This document shows positions 9,882 to 18,978 of a stretch of 64,000 nucleotides of DNA, in pieces. The notes beneath the pieces were generated by a model. The model was not told where the DNA came from. It searched no databases and saw only the letters and a program-made list of their open reading frames with translations. This DNA comes from Anderseniella sp. (GTDB lineage: Bacteria > Pseudomonadota > Alphaproteobacteria > Rhizobiales > Aestuariivirgaceae), in NCBI GenBank assembly GCA_028289645.1, contig JANQOK010000016.1, positions 496,001-560,000 on the forward strand. Direction: 5' to 3'. The stretch's first letter is position 1; every line of letters begins with the position of its first letter. The position numbers were made by a program, and so were the translations under genes.

Positions 9882-11264
9882 ATGGGGAACATGATCGCGA
9901 TGGCAGGTTTTGTCGAAACCGAACACAAGGGCGGCACCCGCTTCCGGCTGTTTCCACAATTGCCGACGCTGGACCAGCAGGGCGAGCCGGAAACCGTCTG
10001 GGTCACCTCGCCTGCAGGGTCGGTGATGCCGGGCCCGTCAGATCATCGCATGTATGTCATCGACCCGGTCGGCAAGGAGCGGGCCTATGGCTATTATCCC
10101 AACCGGGATGGCTCCACGTTCCATTTCCGGCCGCCGTGGCAAGGCGAGATCCTGCCCGCTGCCCATCCCGACGAAGACGGCCATTTCGACCATCTTGAGT
10201 TCGACACTTTTGAATTCCAGCAGGCGCACGCGTTCGGCTCGATCCGATTTTCCATGGACATCTGGGAACGGTATTTCGGCCGGCGGCTGGAATGGCATTT
10301 CGACAGGCATTATGACCGGCTGGAAATCCTTTTCCTGCGCGGCCTCGACAACGCGTTTGCCGGCTATGGGTCGATTGAAATCGGATCCTACACGCTTAAG
10401 ACCGGAGAAATGGTCGAATTCGGCCTCAGCTTCGACATCCTGTCGCACGAGTTCGGACACCTGATCATCTACAATGAAATCGGCCTGCCAGGCACACACG
10501 ATGTCAACGGCGAGTATTTCGGCTTCCATGAGTCCGCTGCCGACATGGTGGCGCTGATTTCGCTGATGCACTTTGACTCAGCGGTCAGCGGACTGCTCGA
10601 GGCCAGCCACGGCAACCTGTACTCCTACAACCGGCTGAACCGCTTTGGCGAAGTGTCCAATTTCGGCCAGATCCGCTCGGCCTCCAATATGGTGACCCTG
10701 TTCGATTTTGCCGACGGCTGGGTCTATGAGCATGACCTCTCGCAGGTGATGACCGGTGCCCTGTTTGACATCTGGGTCGATATCTTCCACGAAACGCTGC
10801 TCGAAGATGGCCTGATCGCTGCCGAAGTCGAAGACCTGTCCGACCGGCTGGAAGAGGATCCGGACTATCAGCAGGTGATCCAGCCCTTATTCGATGTGGC
10901 CTATGCGCGAAATCCGTCCGGTTTTGCCGACGCCCTGATCTCCTCACGGGACTATATGGGCTTTGCGCTGGCCGATATCTGGAAACGCCTGTCGATCGAA
11001 ACGCTGGACTATGCCGACGTGTTCGAGACGTTCATGGAAGTCGACCAGCACATGACCGGCGGACGCTATCATCGGATAATACGCACCAACATGGAGAACC
11101 GCGGCATCGGCGTCATCAGCGCCGGGCCGCGGCTGTCGCCGCCCGATGAGAAAAGCCATGCTTTTTCCGCACGCACTTCGGTCCCTGAGGACACGGAACA
11201 TCATCGCTGCCGACGGGTGCCCTACAGTGTCCGCATGGCCAGGGCGCGGTCGAATTCGCCTTGA
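9882..11264 (+). CDS. Gluzincin-like zinc metallopeptidase
   Basis: The protein has 460 residues. At about 185-195 it has SHEFGHLIIYNE, an HExxH zinc site, and about 30 residues later HESAADMVALI, which resembles the thermolysin-type NExxSD helix providing the third ligand (Glu) and a supporting Asp. No signal peptide is seen, so it probably acts in the cytoplasm. It starts 48 bases after the TfuA gene on the same strand, with several possible starts (ATG at 9882, 9891 and 9900). In RiPP loci a peptidase usually removes the leader or separates cores, so its place here is suggestive. A general protease is also possible. Confidence 0.65.
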   Translation: MGNMIAMAGFVETEHKGGTRFRLFPQLPTLDQQGEPETVWVTSPAGSVMPGPSDHRMYVIDPVGKERAYGYYPNRDGSTFHFRPPWQGEILPAAHPDEDGHFDHLEFDTFEFQQAHAFGSIRFSMDIWERYFGRRLEWHFDRHYDRLEILFLRGLDNAFAGYGSIEIGSYTLKTGEMVEFGLSFDILSHEFGHLIIYNEIGLPGTHDVNGEYFGFHESAADMVALISLMHFDSAVSGLLEASHGNLYSYNRLNRFGEVSNFGQIRSASNMVTLFDFADGWVYEHDLSQVMTGALFDIWVDIFHETLLEDGLIAAEVEDLSDRLEEDPDYQQVIQPLFDVAYARNPSGFADALISSRDYMGFALADIWKRLSIETLDYADVFETFMEVDQHMTGGRYHRIIRTNMENRGIGVISAGPRLSPPDEKSHAFSARTSVPEDTEHHRCRRVPYSVRMARARSNSP

Positions 11265-11351
11265 TTGTTTGTGGATGATCGGCTGACGGCACCAGAGAAT
11301 TGTGCTAACAGTGAGCGCTCATCGCCGTCAAAATCTGGGAGGCAAAAGCCT

Positions 11352-11975
11352 ATGGCAGACAATCTGCTCAACATTTCCACCATTTTGCTGTTTGGTCGCG
11401 AACTGGAGGATTTGAAATACACCTACGGCCCGAAACCCGGCACAGCGGCAAGGGCACCGGCAGCGGGAAGCGCGCCGGCATCGACGCCGTCGGAGCAAAC
11501 GGCGAAAAAGCCGCTGCAGCGGGACGCCAACAGTTTCCTGAATGATCAGCTGGCCGCCAAGGATGCCAGGTTTGCCCGGATTTTCGGGTTCAGCTACGAA
11601 GGCTATTTTTATGATCTTGCCCGGCCGCAGATTTTTCTCGTGCATGGCACAGGCACACCAGCTGAAGATGCCGACGCCATTGCAAAGCGCAGGCGCGGCA
11701 CAGTCGACCAGGCCGGATTGTCAAAGCGCAACTGGACGTTCGCCGATGACTTGATGGTGTGGGCCTATGACAAATCGGACTTTTCGATCCGGCTGGACCC
11801 GGATGTCGGCCCGCTTGAGCAAATCCTGCTGGAAGCCGAACTCAATGCGGAAGCAGGCGGCGGTTATAGTGGCGGCAAGGCCTATAGCGGTGGCAAGGCC
11901 TACAGTGGCGGCAAGGCGTACAGCGGCGGCAAAGCATACAGCGGCGGCAAGGCTTATGGCGGCAATAGCGACTAG
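11352..11975 (+). CDS. Protein with C-terminal YSGGKA repeats, candidate modified substrate
   Basis: The protein has 207 residues from the ATG at 11352, preceded by GGGAGGC at good spacing; the longer ORF upstream has no such signal. Residues 1-170 form an unrecognised, acidic leader-like or domain-like part: a Pro/Ala-rich linker at about 28-55, then regions containing DARFARIFGFSYEGYFYD and NWTFADDLMVWAYD. The C-terminus is AGGG followed by five YSGGKA copies and YGGNSD. It is 87 bases downstream of the metallopeptidase and is the last gene of the YcaO-TfuA run. I infer it may be the precursor or target of YcaO-TfuA, with Gly or neighbouring residues as modification sites. It could instead be a structural protein with a flexible tail. 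Confidence 0.65.
   Translation: MADNLLNISTILLFGRELEDLKYTYGPKPGTAARAPAAGSAPASTPSEQTAKKPLQRDANSFLNDQLAAKDARFARIFGFSYEGYFYDLARPQIFLVHGTGTPAEDADAIAKRRRGTVDQAGLSKRNWTFADDLMVWAYDKSDFSIRLDPDVGPLEQILLEAELNAEAGGGYSGGKAYSGGKAYSGGKAYSGGKAYSGGKAYGGNSD
11865..11972 (+). repeat. Five tandem 18-base units coding YSGGKA, plus a variant end YGGNSD
   Basis: Units run 11865-11954 and are identical as protein but differ at third positions: Tyr as TAT or TAC, Ser as AGT or AGC, Gly as GGC or GGT, Lys as AAG or AAA, Ala as GCC, GCG, GCA or GCT. Every difference is synonymous, which points to selection on the peptide and not to a fresh copying event. Confidence 0.9.
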
Positions 11976-12011
11976 CGCGAGATTTACGGGTTCTTTCGAC
12001 CCCAAGCTGCG

Positions 12012-12512
12012 TTAGGTGGTTTTTCGCTCGGGTTTGATGGCACAGCACATGTGATATTTGGTTTCATCCTCGCCGGTGAGTCGAAACCCGAGCCGCTCGT
12101 ACAGGTGAATTGCTGGGTTGCCCTTGACCAGCGAAAGACTGACATTCTTTCCCTGCGCAAATGCTTCATCGACAATGCTTCGGATCAGTTGCCTGCCGAC
12201 ACCGCGGTTGCGCGCCTGCTCAACAAGATGAATCTGATCGAGACAGAGCTCCGTCGGCGTGCTGGAAACCTGCAACCATCCGACATCCGTTCCGTTCAGT
12301 GTCACAATTCGAATTTCATCGACAATGAAGTAACCTTCGAAGGCGGCATCGGCCTTGTCGGCATCCCAGGCACCAAGCTCGCTCAACAAGGGCTGCATCG
12401 AATTCATGTAAAGCGTGCGCGCAAAACCGAAGTCGCCGGCATTTGCCGGCCGCAGCTGAAATGCGGGCGCGGCCTCAGCCGTCGTTGAAGATGGCCCGCA
12501 CGGCGCGTTCAC
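12012..12512 (-). CDS. GNAT-family N-acetyltransferase
   Basis: The protein has 166 residues. The acetyl-CoA binding loop is visible as QARNRGVGRQLIRSIV at about 100-115, followed by the family's late strand GNPAIHLYERLGF. The acceptor substrate cannot be told. Its start overlaps the cyclase stop by four bases, so it is probably co-transcribed after the cyclase. It faces the end of the YSGGKA gene with a 36-base gap. Confidence 0.75.
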   Translation of the reverse strand: MNAPCGPSSTTAEAAPAFQLRPANAGDFGFARTLYMNSMQPLLSELGAWDADKADAAFEGYFIVDEIRIVTLNGTDVGWLQVSSTPTELCLDQIHLVEQARNRGVGRQLIRSIVDEAFAQGKNVSLSLVKGNPAIHLYERLGFRLTGEDETKYHMCCAIKPERKTT

Positions 12513-14275
12513 TTCAGCCCCGCCTTTCTCAAGCCCTCGATCAACCGTTCCCGCGGCTCCGGATTGCGGTCGGGAGGGACATTGGCCCAGTGCGCGATGG
12601 TGAACTCCGGATGGGTGTTCAACACCTGTTTGGCGTAGGCGCGAGCTTCCTCCATTCGCCCCTGCAACGCGCTGCTCGCGGTCAGCATGCGGTAGGCCTC
12701 GGTCTTGTCACGCATGCGGCTCAGAGTGCGGATCGCCTCGTCATAGTCGCTCATGTCAAAATAGGCCTCGCCGAGATGCCAGAGGTACCAGTCCGGATAG
12801 AAGGGGTTGAGCAGCATGGCCCGCTTGATCAGGTCAACTGCCCGGTCGGCGTCGCCGCACACGCCCGCCGAGTGTCCCGTCTCGGCCAGGATGTCGGCAT
12901 CATTGGGGTTGAACTGGATTGCACGTTCGTAAGAAGCCAGTGATTCATCGTGCAGCCGCTTGTACATGCAGGCATTGCCAAGAGCCGCATAGCCGCGCGC
13001 GTCATCGGGATCAAGGCGCACCGCCAGTTCAGCCTTGGCAATGGCATCGTCCAGGGCCTGGTCCGGCTGGTCCGCCCAGTTGAAGCGCCAGGCGTCATTG
13101 GAGGTTTTCGAGATGCTGGTGTACGAAACCGCGTAGGCCGGATCGACTTCGGATGCCTGCTCAAACAGGCGTCGGGCATGCAGGTTCAACTCGCGCCGCG
13201 GTTGCTTGTAAACATCACGGCCCCGCAGGATCAGTCCGTAGGCCTGCAGGTCCGCAGGCGCTGACTTTTGCTGCCGCTGGCGTTCGGCGAAATCGATCTT
13301 GATCGAAAGACTGGAGGCGATAATCGCCGTAGCCTCATCCTGGAACTCGAATATATCCCCGATCTCGCCGTCAAACTTTTCCGACCAGATCGAACGGCCG
13401 GACGCGGCCTCTATCAGTTGCAGCCGAACCCGCAGCTTGTCGCCGGCGCGCTGGAACCCGCCGGACGTCAGGTATCGCACACCGAGTTTGCGGGCGATCT
13501 GATCCGGCATCAGGCTCTGGTTCTGAAATGCGCTTGAAGACTGTTGCGCGATGACGTGCAGATCATGAAAGCGCGTCAGATTGGAGATAATGTCCCCGGT
13601 CACGCCATTGCACAGGTGACTGTCCTGCGGCTGGCCGGACATGTTTTCAAGCGGCAGCACGGCTACCGAGCTGTCGGGAATATGGTCCGAGCCATCATCG
13701 CGCTGTATCACCGGTGGCGCGGGTGCAAGTTCGGCATTCGGGCCACCGGTCATTTCAATTGCGAACACCTCGATGGGTTCGTCAATGTTCTTCAGTTCCG
13801 GGGTTCCAAGCGACGTCAACCTGGCATCGCCGATGTCTCTGGCGACCTGGGTGACGGCTTTCGTGATGCAGATACCTCCCGGCCGGGCAAGGTCCTGAAT
13901 GCGTGAGGCAATGTTGACCGAATGGCCCTGAATGCCGGAGTCGTCTTCGCGGACATCGCCGACATTGATACCGATACGAAACAAGATCGGTTCGGCACCG
14001 GTGTTCCAGACCGTGTCCCTGGCGAACTCTTTCTGCATCGCAATGGCAAATTTTACGCAAAGCGACGCACTGTCGAACAACGCCAACACCCCGTCACCGG
14101 CAACGTTCCTGACCTCGCCGCCGTAGTCGGCAATCAACTGCCGGATCAGGTTGACGGCACGGTCGATGCGCTGGGCGGTCACTTCCTCGTTCCTGCCCAT
14201 CAGGCGGCTATAGCCAGACACATCAGCCATAAGCACGGCCGTCAGCCCATGGCGTTTAACGGTGGAGCTCTCCAC
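12509..14275 (-). CDS. Class III adenylate/guanylate cyclase with TolB-like and TPR regions
   Basis: The protein has 588 residues. A cyclase homology domain occupies about 10-180 (LMADVSGYSRLM metal-binding start, GDGVLALF, FRIGINVGDV and GHSVNIASRI). A TolB-like AVLPLENMSG segment with a helical connector follows at about 210-340. Tetratricopeptide repeats occupy about 370-580 (for example ALGNACMYKRLHDESLASYE). It would make cAMP from ATP in the cytoplasm, with the TPR part sensing a partner protein. No membrane segment is seen. This architecture is common and multi-copy in Rhizobiales. GNAT is the next gene. The 160 bases between this gene and ogt hold nothing recognisable. Confidence 0.85.
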   Translation of the reverse strand: MESSTVKRHGLTAVLMADVSGYSRLMGRNEEVTAQRIDRAVNLIRQLIADYGGEVRNVAGDGVLALFDSASLCVKFAIAMQKEFARDTVWNTGAEPILFRIGINVGDVREDDSGIQGHSVNIASRIQDLARPGGICITKAVTQVARDIGDARLTSLGTPELKNIDEPIEVFAIEMTGGPNAELAPAPPVIQRDDGSDHIPDSSVAVLPLENMSGQPQDSHLCNGVTGDIISNLTRFHDLHVIAQQSSSAFQNQSLMPDQIARKLGVRYLTSGGFQRAGDKLRVRLQLIEAASGRSIWSEKFDGEIGDIFEFQDEATAIIASSLSIKIDFAERQRQQKSAPADLQAYGLILRGRDVYKQPRRELNLHARRLFEQASEVDPAYAVSYTSISKTSNDAWRFNWADQPDQALDDAIAKAELAVRLDPDDARGYAALGNACMYKRLHDESLASYERAIQFNPNDADILAETGHSAGVCGDADRAVDLIKRAMLLNPFYPDWYLWHLGEAYFDMSDYDEAIRTLSRMRDKTEAYRMLTASSALQGRMEEARAYAKQVLNTHPEFTIAHWANVPPDRNPEPRERLIEGLRKAGLK

Positions 14276-14435
14276 TGGATTCTCACTCTAAAATGGGCGG
14301 TCCACTGGCCTGCGCGAGACCTTGCCGTGAAGTTCAAGAAGGAGATTAGTCTCAGCGGAGTCGTGAATCAACCAAATGACAATCATATCAGGTTGACAAA
14401 AGTCCGGGCGGTCGTGGCGCCCACCGCTTTAGGCA

Positions 14436-14951
14436 TCAAAACAGCCGCCCCTGATACCCCTTCGCGTTCTCATGGGTCAGCAGGAAGTGCTTGACGTCCA
14501 CACCCCCGCCAAAGCCGGTCAATGAACTGTCGGCCCCGATGACGCGGTGGCAGGGCGCGACGATCGGCAGTGGATTGGCGCCATTGGCGGCGCCGACCGC
14601 ACGGCTGGCCTTGGCATTGCCCAGCTTCTCCGCCAGTGCACCGTAAGACGTGGTTTCCCCGTAGGGAATGTCGCACAGGGCCCGCCACACAGTGTTCTGA
14701 AACGGCGTGCCGTCAAACAACAGCGGCAGGTCGAACTCTCTCAACTCACCGGCAAAATATGCCCGCAACTGGGCGGTGGTCTCGGGAAACCAGGCATCGT
14801 CACGGCGCCAGCCGGCCTGAGGATCCTGCTTCCGGCTGCCATTGGGAAAACTGATGCCGCGCAGATGATCCGCGTCGGCGACCAGCAGAAGCTGCCCGAC
14901 CGGGCTTTCAAGATAGCCGTAAACCAGTGCCTCATCAGACCTGCTCGTCAC
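14436..14951 (-). CDS. ogt: Methylated-DNA--protein-cysteine methyltransferase
   Basis: The protein has 171 residues. The active-site motif PCHRVIG is visible at about 131, with the preceding helix-turn-helix region (GETTSYGALAEKLG) and the AVGAANGANPLPI loop. It transfers the alkyl group from O6-alkylguanine in DNA to its own Cys, a suicide repair reaction. The length fits Ogt without an Ada regulatory domain. It stands alone between the cyclase and a GNAT gene. Confidence 0.92.
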   Translation of the reverse strand: MTSRSDEALVYGYLESPVGQLLLVADADHLRGISFPNGSRKQDPQAGWRRDDAWFPETTAQLRAYFAGELREFDLPLLFDGTPFQNTVWRALCDIPYGETTSYGALAEKLGNAKASRAVGAANGANPLPIVAPCHRVIGADSSLTGFGGGVDVKHFLLTHENAKGYQGRLF

Positions 14952-15086
14952 TGGCGTCTTCCTCCTTCAGGCTTCACTGCCACATCGGGCCGCATTGTAA
15001 CTGCAAACCAGCCGCCGGTCTCCTGACAACCGGATGACCTGCGACCCGGCATCCGGCCCGTGCACATCGGCAGCATGCGTTCCAGA

Positions 15087-15647
15087 TCAGCCCGCAGGAT
15101 AGTCTGACCTCAGCATCGCCATGACATGTGCATCCACGGCCTCGCCGTTCCACAAAAGTGCCTGCCTGCGGGTGCCTTCCAGCCTGAAACCGATCTTGTC
15201 GTAGACTCGTCTCGCCCTGGGATTGAACGAGTAGACTTCCAGTTCGATCCTGTTCAGGCCGACGACTTCAAACCCGTGCCTTACCAGCAGCAAGGTAGCC
15301 TCGCTGCCGAAACCCAGGTCCTGCATGTCCGGCCTCCAGATTGCAATTCGAAACGAAGCTGACCGGTTAGTCTCGTCGACGCAGTTCAACACCGCTTCTC
15401 CGATGGGCTGGCCGGCGACTTCAATGGCATAGTCCAGCCGATCACCGGCATGCTCCACGTGCTCACAATGATGCAGGACCTGTTCAAAGGTAAAACCGGA
15501 CTGTGTGCCGGTCAGGCGCATTCCTTCCCGATCGTCCAGGCCTGCATACATTGCCCCGGCATCTCCGGCGACAAGCGGCCTGAGCCGGACCAGGACACCT
15601 TGCAGCACCGGTTTTGCGAAATTCAAGCGGTTTTCTTGCGAGATCAT
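15087..15647 (-). CDS. RimJ/RimL-type GNAT acetyltransferase
   Basis: The protein has 186 residues with the RimL-like layout: an N-terminal LVRLRPLVAGD strand, a conserved GFGSEATLLLVRHGFE acetyl-CoA segment at about 110-125, and NPRARRVYDKIGF at about 140-153. It is likely to acetylate a protein N-terminus or a small amine; the substrate is unknown. It is transcribed away from the tungstate regulator gene at 15734. Confidence 0.78.
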   Translation of the reverse strand: MISQENRLNFAKPVLQGVLVRLRPLVAGDAGAMYAGLDDREGMRLTGTQSGFTFEQVLHHCEHVEHAGDRLDYAIEVAGQPIGEAVLNCVDETNRSASFRIAIWRPDMQDLGFGSEATLLLVRHGFEVVGLNRIELEVYSFNPRARRVYDKIGFRLEGTRRQALLWNGEAVDAHVMAMLRSDYPAG

Positions 15648-15733
15648 CGGTATCTGCCGGTCCTGGAGCTAGTGGTTATCAAGCGGGATATAGGGTCAAC
15701 CGAGTGCCATGTCTTGCCTGTTCTGAGAAAACC

Positions 15734-16660
15734 ATGCAGGTATTTGCAGGACAGGACTTCAAGGCAATGCTGATGAACCAACTTGCATCCAGATATCTCA
15801 CCACCAGGGAGCTGGCCGACCTTCTGCGTATCAAGGAGCGCAAGGTATACGAGCTGGCGGCTTCCGGTGAGGTCCCCTGTTCAAGGGCGACCGGAAAATT
15901 GCTTTTTCCGAGGGACCAGGTGGAGGCATGGCTGGCCGACAATTCGTCCGGTCCTGCCGTTTCGGCCACCGCGGTGCGGCCGGCGGTGCTGCTGGGCAGC
16001 CACGATCCGCTGCTGGAATGGGCGATGCGCGAAAGCCGCTGCGGCCTGGCGGCGAATTTCGACAGTTCGCTTGACGGCCTTGAGCGGTTCGCCAGTCTCG
16101 AAGGGCTGGCGGCAGGCCTGCACATTCCCGACCCGACGGGCGATGGCTGGAACCTCGAGGCAGTGAGACAGAAACTGGATGGCCAGGCAGTTGTCGTGAT
16201 GGAATGGGCCAAACGGCAACGCGGCCTAATCGTGCCGGCCGGCAATCCGGCTGGCATCACAAGCCTGAATGACTCTGAGGGCCGGCAGCTTGCCGCCCGG
16301 CAACCCGAGGCCGGCAGCCAGATGCTGTTTGCAAAGCTGCTGGCACAGGCCGGGCTGGCCGCCTCGGAGATCAAGTGGACGACACCGGTACGCAGCGAAA
16401 TGGACGCTGCCTTGCTGGTGCAGGACGGCAGCGCCGACATCTCCTTTGGACTGTCGGGCGTCGCCGCGCAACTCAGGTTGGACTTTGTGCCGGTCATGCA
16501 GGAACGCTACGACCTGGCCGTCGACCGGCGGGCCTGGTTCGACCCACCGATGCAGAAGCTGGCGGCATTTTGCCGGTCACCCGCCTTTGCCGCGCGGGCA
16601 GCCGCCCTGTCCGGTTACGACATCTCCGGGCAGTTTCAAGTCCATTACAACTCGGACTGA
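15734..16660 (+). CDS. One-component regulator: excisionase-type HTH plus binding-protein domain, probably tungstate/molybdate
   Basis: About 308 residues from ATG 15734; ATG at 15767 or 15773 is equally possible, with AAGGC upstream. Residues 15-70 are a MerR/excisionase-like helix-turn-helix (YLTTRELADLLRIKERKVYE then LLFPRDQVEAWL). The rest is a periplasmic-binding-protein-like (PF12727-type) domain with no signal peptide, so it senses a ligand in the cytoplasm. It faces the tupBCA operon with a 10-base gap. Regulators of this build usually control oxyanion transport, so I infer tungstate- or molybdate-dependent control of tupBCA. It might instead activate genes outside the window. Confidence 0.75.
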   Translation: MQVFAGQDFKAMLMNQLASRYLTTRELADLLRIKERKVYELAASGEVPCSRATGKLLFPRDQVEAWLADNSSGPAVSATAVRPAVLLGSHDPLLEWAMRESRCGLAANFDSSLDGLERFASLEGLAAGLHIPDPTGDGWNLEAVRQKLDGQAVVVMEWAKRQRGLIVPAGNPAGITSLNDSEGRQLAARQPEAGSQMLFAKLLAQAGLAASEIKWTTPVRSEMDAALLVQDGSADISFGLSGVAAQLRLDFVPVMQERYDLAVDRRAWFDPPMQKLAAFCRSPAFAARAAALSGYDISGQFQVHYNSD

Positions 16661-16670
16661 CGGACGACGC

Positions 16671-17513
16671 CTACGAGGCGCCTTCTTTCGCGGCATTGGC
16701 AAAGAAAAGTTGCTTGCCATCCAGCTTGTACTCGGCAATGGCGCTTTGACCACCCCTGGTGATGATCCAGTCTACAAAGCTTTTCGCGGCTTCCGCCTTC
16801 ACGTTCAGGCATTTGGCCGGATTGACCTGGATGATGCCGTACTGGTTGAACATCGCCTCGTCGCCTTCGACCGCAATCTTGAAATCGCCCTTGTTCTTGA
16901 ACGCGATCCAGGTCGCCCGGTCGGTCATGGCATAAGCGCCCATGCCGACGCTGGTGTTCAACGTGGCGCCCATGCCGGACCCGGTTTCCCGATACCAGGT
17001 GCCGCTTGCCGCATCCACATCGACGCCCGCGTCCTGCCACAGGCTGAGCTCCTTCTTGTGGGTGCCTGAATCGTCGCCGCGCGAAGCAAAAACGGCTTCC
17101 GCGTCGGCAATTGCTTTCAGTGACCCGGCCGCATCCCTGCGCCCTGAAACTCCCGCCGGGTCGGCTGCCGGGCCGACAATGACGAAATCATTGTACATGA
17201 CGTCAAACCGCTTCACGCCGTAGCCCTCGGCAACAAATTTCTCCTCGGCCGGCTTGGCATGCACGAACAACACATCGCCATCGCAATTGCGGGCATTCTT
17301 GATGGCCTGTCCGGTGCCGACCGCGACGACATTGACCTTGATGCCGGAGGCTTTCTCAAACATCGGCAGGATGTGGTCAAACAGGCCGGAATTCTGGGTT
17401 GACGTAGTGGACTGAACGATGATCGATCTGTCTTCTGCCATGCCCGGCACGGCCAATACCATGCTGGCACACAGCGTGGCTGCTGCCAGAAAGCCGGTGT
17501 GTTTCAGTTTCAT
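16671..17513 (-). CDS. tupA: Tungstate ABC transporter, periplasmic binding protein
   Basis: The protein has 280 residues. A Sec signal peptide ends near VPGMAEDRS. The mature start holds QSTTSTQNSGLFDHILP, the TTTS.QDSGL-type segment that separates TupA from ModA, followed by VGTGQAIKNARNCDGDVLFVHA. It would capture tungstate in the periplasm and pass it to TupBC. It is the last gene of tupB-tupC-tupA, 21 bases after tupC. Confidence 0.88.
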   Translation of the reverse strand: MKLKHTGFLAAATLCASMVLAVPGMAEDRSIIVQSTTSTQNSGLFDHILPMFEKASGIKVNVVAVGTGQAIKNARNCDGDVLFVHAKPAEEKFVAEGYGVKRFDVMYNDFVIVGPAADPAGVSGRRDAAGSLKAIADAEAVFASRGDDSGTHKKELSLWQDAGVDVDAASGTWYRETGSGMGATLNTSVGMGAYAMTDRATWIAFKNKGDFKIAVEGDEAMFNQYGIIQVNPAKCLNVKAEAAKSFVDWIITRGGQSAIAEYKLDGKQLFFANAAKEGAS

Positions 17514-17534
17514 TCCGATAGCTTCCTTTCCTTG

Positions 17535-18269
17535 TTAAATGACCAGTTTGCCGGCGAGGTAATCCCGCGCGGCCTTGCTGGCCGGTTGTTTGAAAAATGT
17601 ATCCGCGCTGGAGTGTTCCACCACTGCACCGTTGTGAATGAACACCATTTCGTTGGCCAGCCGTCGCGCCTGGCCGGCATCATGGGTCACCAGGATGACT
17701 TTCACGCCACGGGCACTGGCTTCAGCAATCACGGTTTCGATGAGCTGAGTCGAAGTTGGATCCAGGCTGGCGGTAGGCTCATCCAGAAACAGGACTTCAG
17801 GATCGCTGGCCAGCGCCCGAGCCAACGCCAGGCGCTGCTGCTCGCCGCCCGACAACGCCCGGGCCGGCTGGGCAGCTTTGTCCAGCAGGTTGGCCTGCGC
17901 CAGCAACCGGTTCAACCGCTCCCGGTTCGAACCGCCTTTCAGTTTCAATACAAAGTCCACATTGGCAGCAACAGAACGGCGTAACAGCACAGGTTTCTGA
18001 AACACCATTGCCTGGCGCTGGCGCGTGGCGGGACCACAAGGCTCGCCATTCCAGGCAATGCTGCCCGACTGCGGCTCGATCAGCCCGTGCAACAGGCGCA
18101 CCAGCAGGCTCTTTCCGGCCCCGTTGGGACCCATCACCACCGTGGTGTCATGGTCGGTCAGGACAAGATCAAGCCCGTCGATCAGCCGGGCACCGCCGGC
18201 ACTGAAGGCAAGGCCGGTTACGGTGAGCGGCAACTGGCATTTTGACTTTGAAACCGGCTGGTCAAGCAT
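17535..18269 (-). CDS. tupC: Tungstate ABC transporter, ATP-binding protein
   Basis: The protein has 244 residues. Walker A GPNGAGKS is at about 47, the signature LSGGEQQRLALA at about 140, and Walker B VLFLDEPTASLD just after, followed by the switch His in LVTHD. No C-terminal TOBE/MOP domain is seen, unlike ModC. Its start overlaps the tupB stop by eight bases. Confidence 0.88.
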   Translation of the reverse strand: MLDQPVSKSKCQLPLTVTGLAFSAGGARLIDGLDLVLTDHDTTVVMGPNGAGKSLLVRLLHGLIEPQSGSIAWNGEPCGPATRQRQAMVFQKPVLLRRSVAANVDFVLKLKGGSNRERLNRLLAQANLLDKAAQPARALSGGEQQRLALARALASDPEVLFLDEPTASLDPTSTQLIETVIAEASARGVKVILVTHDAGQARRLANEMVFIHNGAVVEHSSADTFFKQPASKAARDYLAGKLVI

Positions 18270-18969
18270 GAGCCCTGCTTTCCGCGCCGGCGCGCAAACT
18301 CATCACAGCACCATTGACCGCCAGCGCGATAGCAAGCAGCACTATGCCCAGCGCCAGCGCCAGCGCCAAGTCGCCTTTTGATGTCTCCAGCGCAATGGCC
18401 GTGGTCATGACCCGGGTCAGGTGGGCAATGTTGCCACCGACGATGATGACCGCCCCGACCTCAGCGACGGCGCGGCCGAAACCAGCCAGCAGTACAGTCA
18501 ACAGCGCGTATCTGGCGTCGGTTATCAATGCGGCGACGCGCGTGTGCCAGGGCACCGAAAGCGAAGCAAACTGCTCAGCGTACTCGGCATTCATCTGTTC
18601 AATGATCTGCCGGGTCAGCGCCGCGACGATCGGGGTAATCAGAATGGACTGGGCAATGATCATGGCTGCCGGCGTATACAGAAACTGCAGAAAACCGAGC
18701 GGACCGGCGTTCGACAACGCCATGTAAACCAGAAGGCCGACCACCACCGGCGGCAGGCCCATCAACGCGTTGACAATGACCACGGCGGCAGCGCGGCCTG
18801 TAAACCGCACCGTGGCCAGCAACGCGCCAAGCGGCAGGCCCACAACCGCAGCAATCAGGACCGCCGTCAGACTGACGCGCATGGACAGGCCGATAATTTC
18901 GACCAAGTCATCGTCCATGGCGGCAACCAGACCAAACGCCAATCGAAACGCTTCTGCAAAATCCTGCAT
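18262..18969 (-). CDS. tupB: Tungstate ABC transporter, permease
   Basis: The protein has 235 residues with five or six membrane helices. The EAA-like loop (EQFASLSVPWHTRVAALI, about 138-155) is the contact with the ATPase. TupB-type permeases are short ModB relatives. It is the first gene of the operon; its promoter lies in 18970-19117 with the AT-rich inverted repeat listed separately. Confidence 0.87.
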   Translation of the reverse strand: MQDFAEAFRLAFGLVAAMDDDLVEIIGLSMRVSLTAVLIAAVVGLPLGALLATVRFTGRAAAVVIVNALMGLPPVVVGLLVYMALSNAGPLGFLQFLYTPAAMIIAQSILITPIVAALTRQIIEQMNAEYAEQFASLSVPWHTRVAALITDARYALLTVLLAGFGRAVAEVGAVIIVGGNIAHLTRVMTTAIALETSKGDLALALALGIVLLAIALAVNGAVMSLRAGAESRAHA

Positions 18970-18978
18970 AATTATGTT

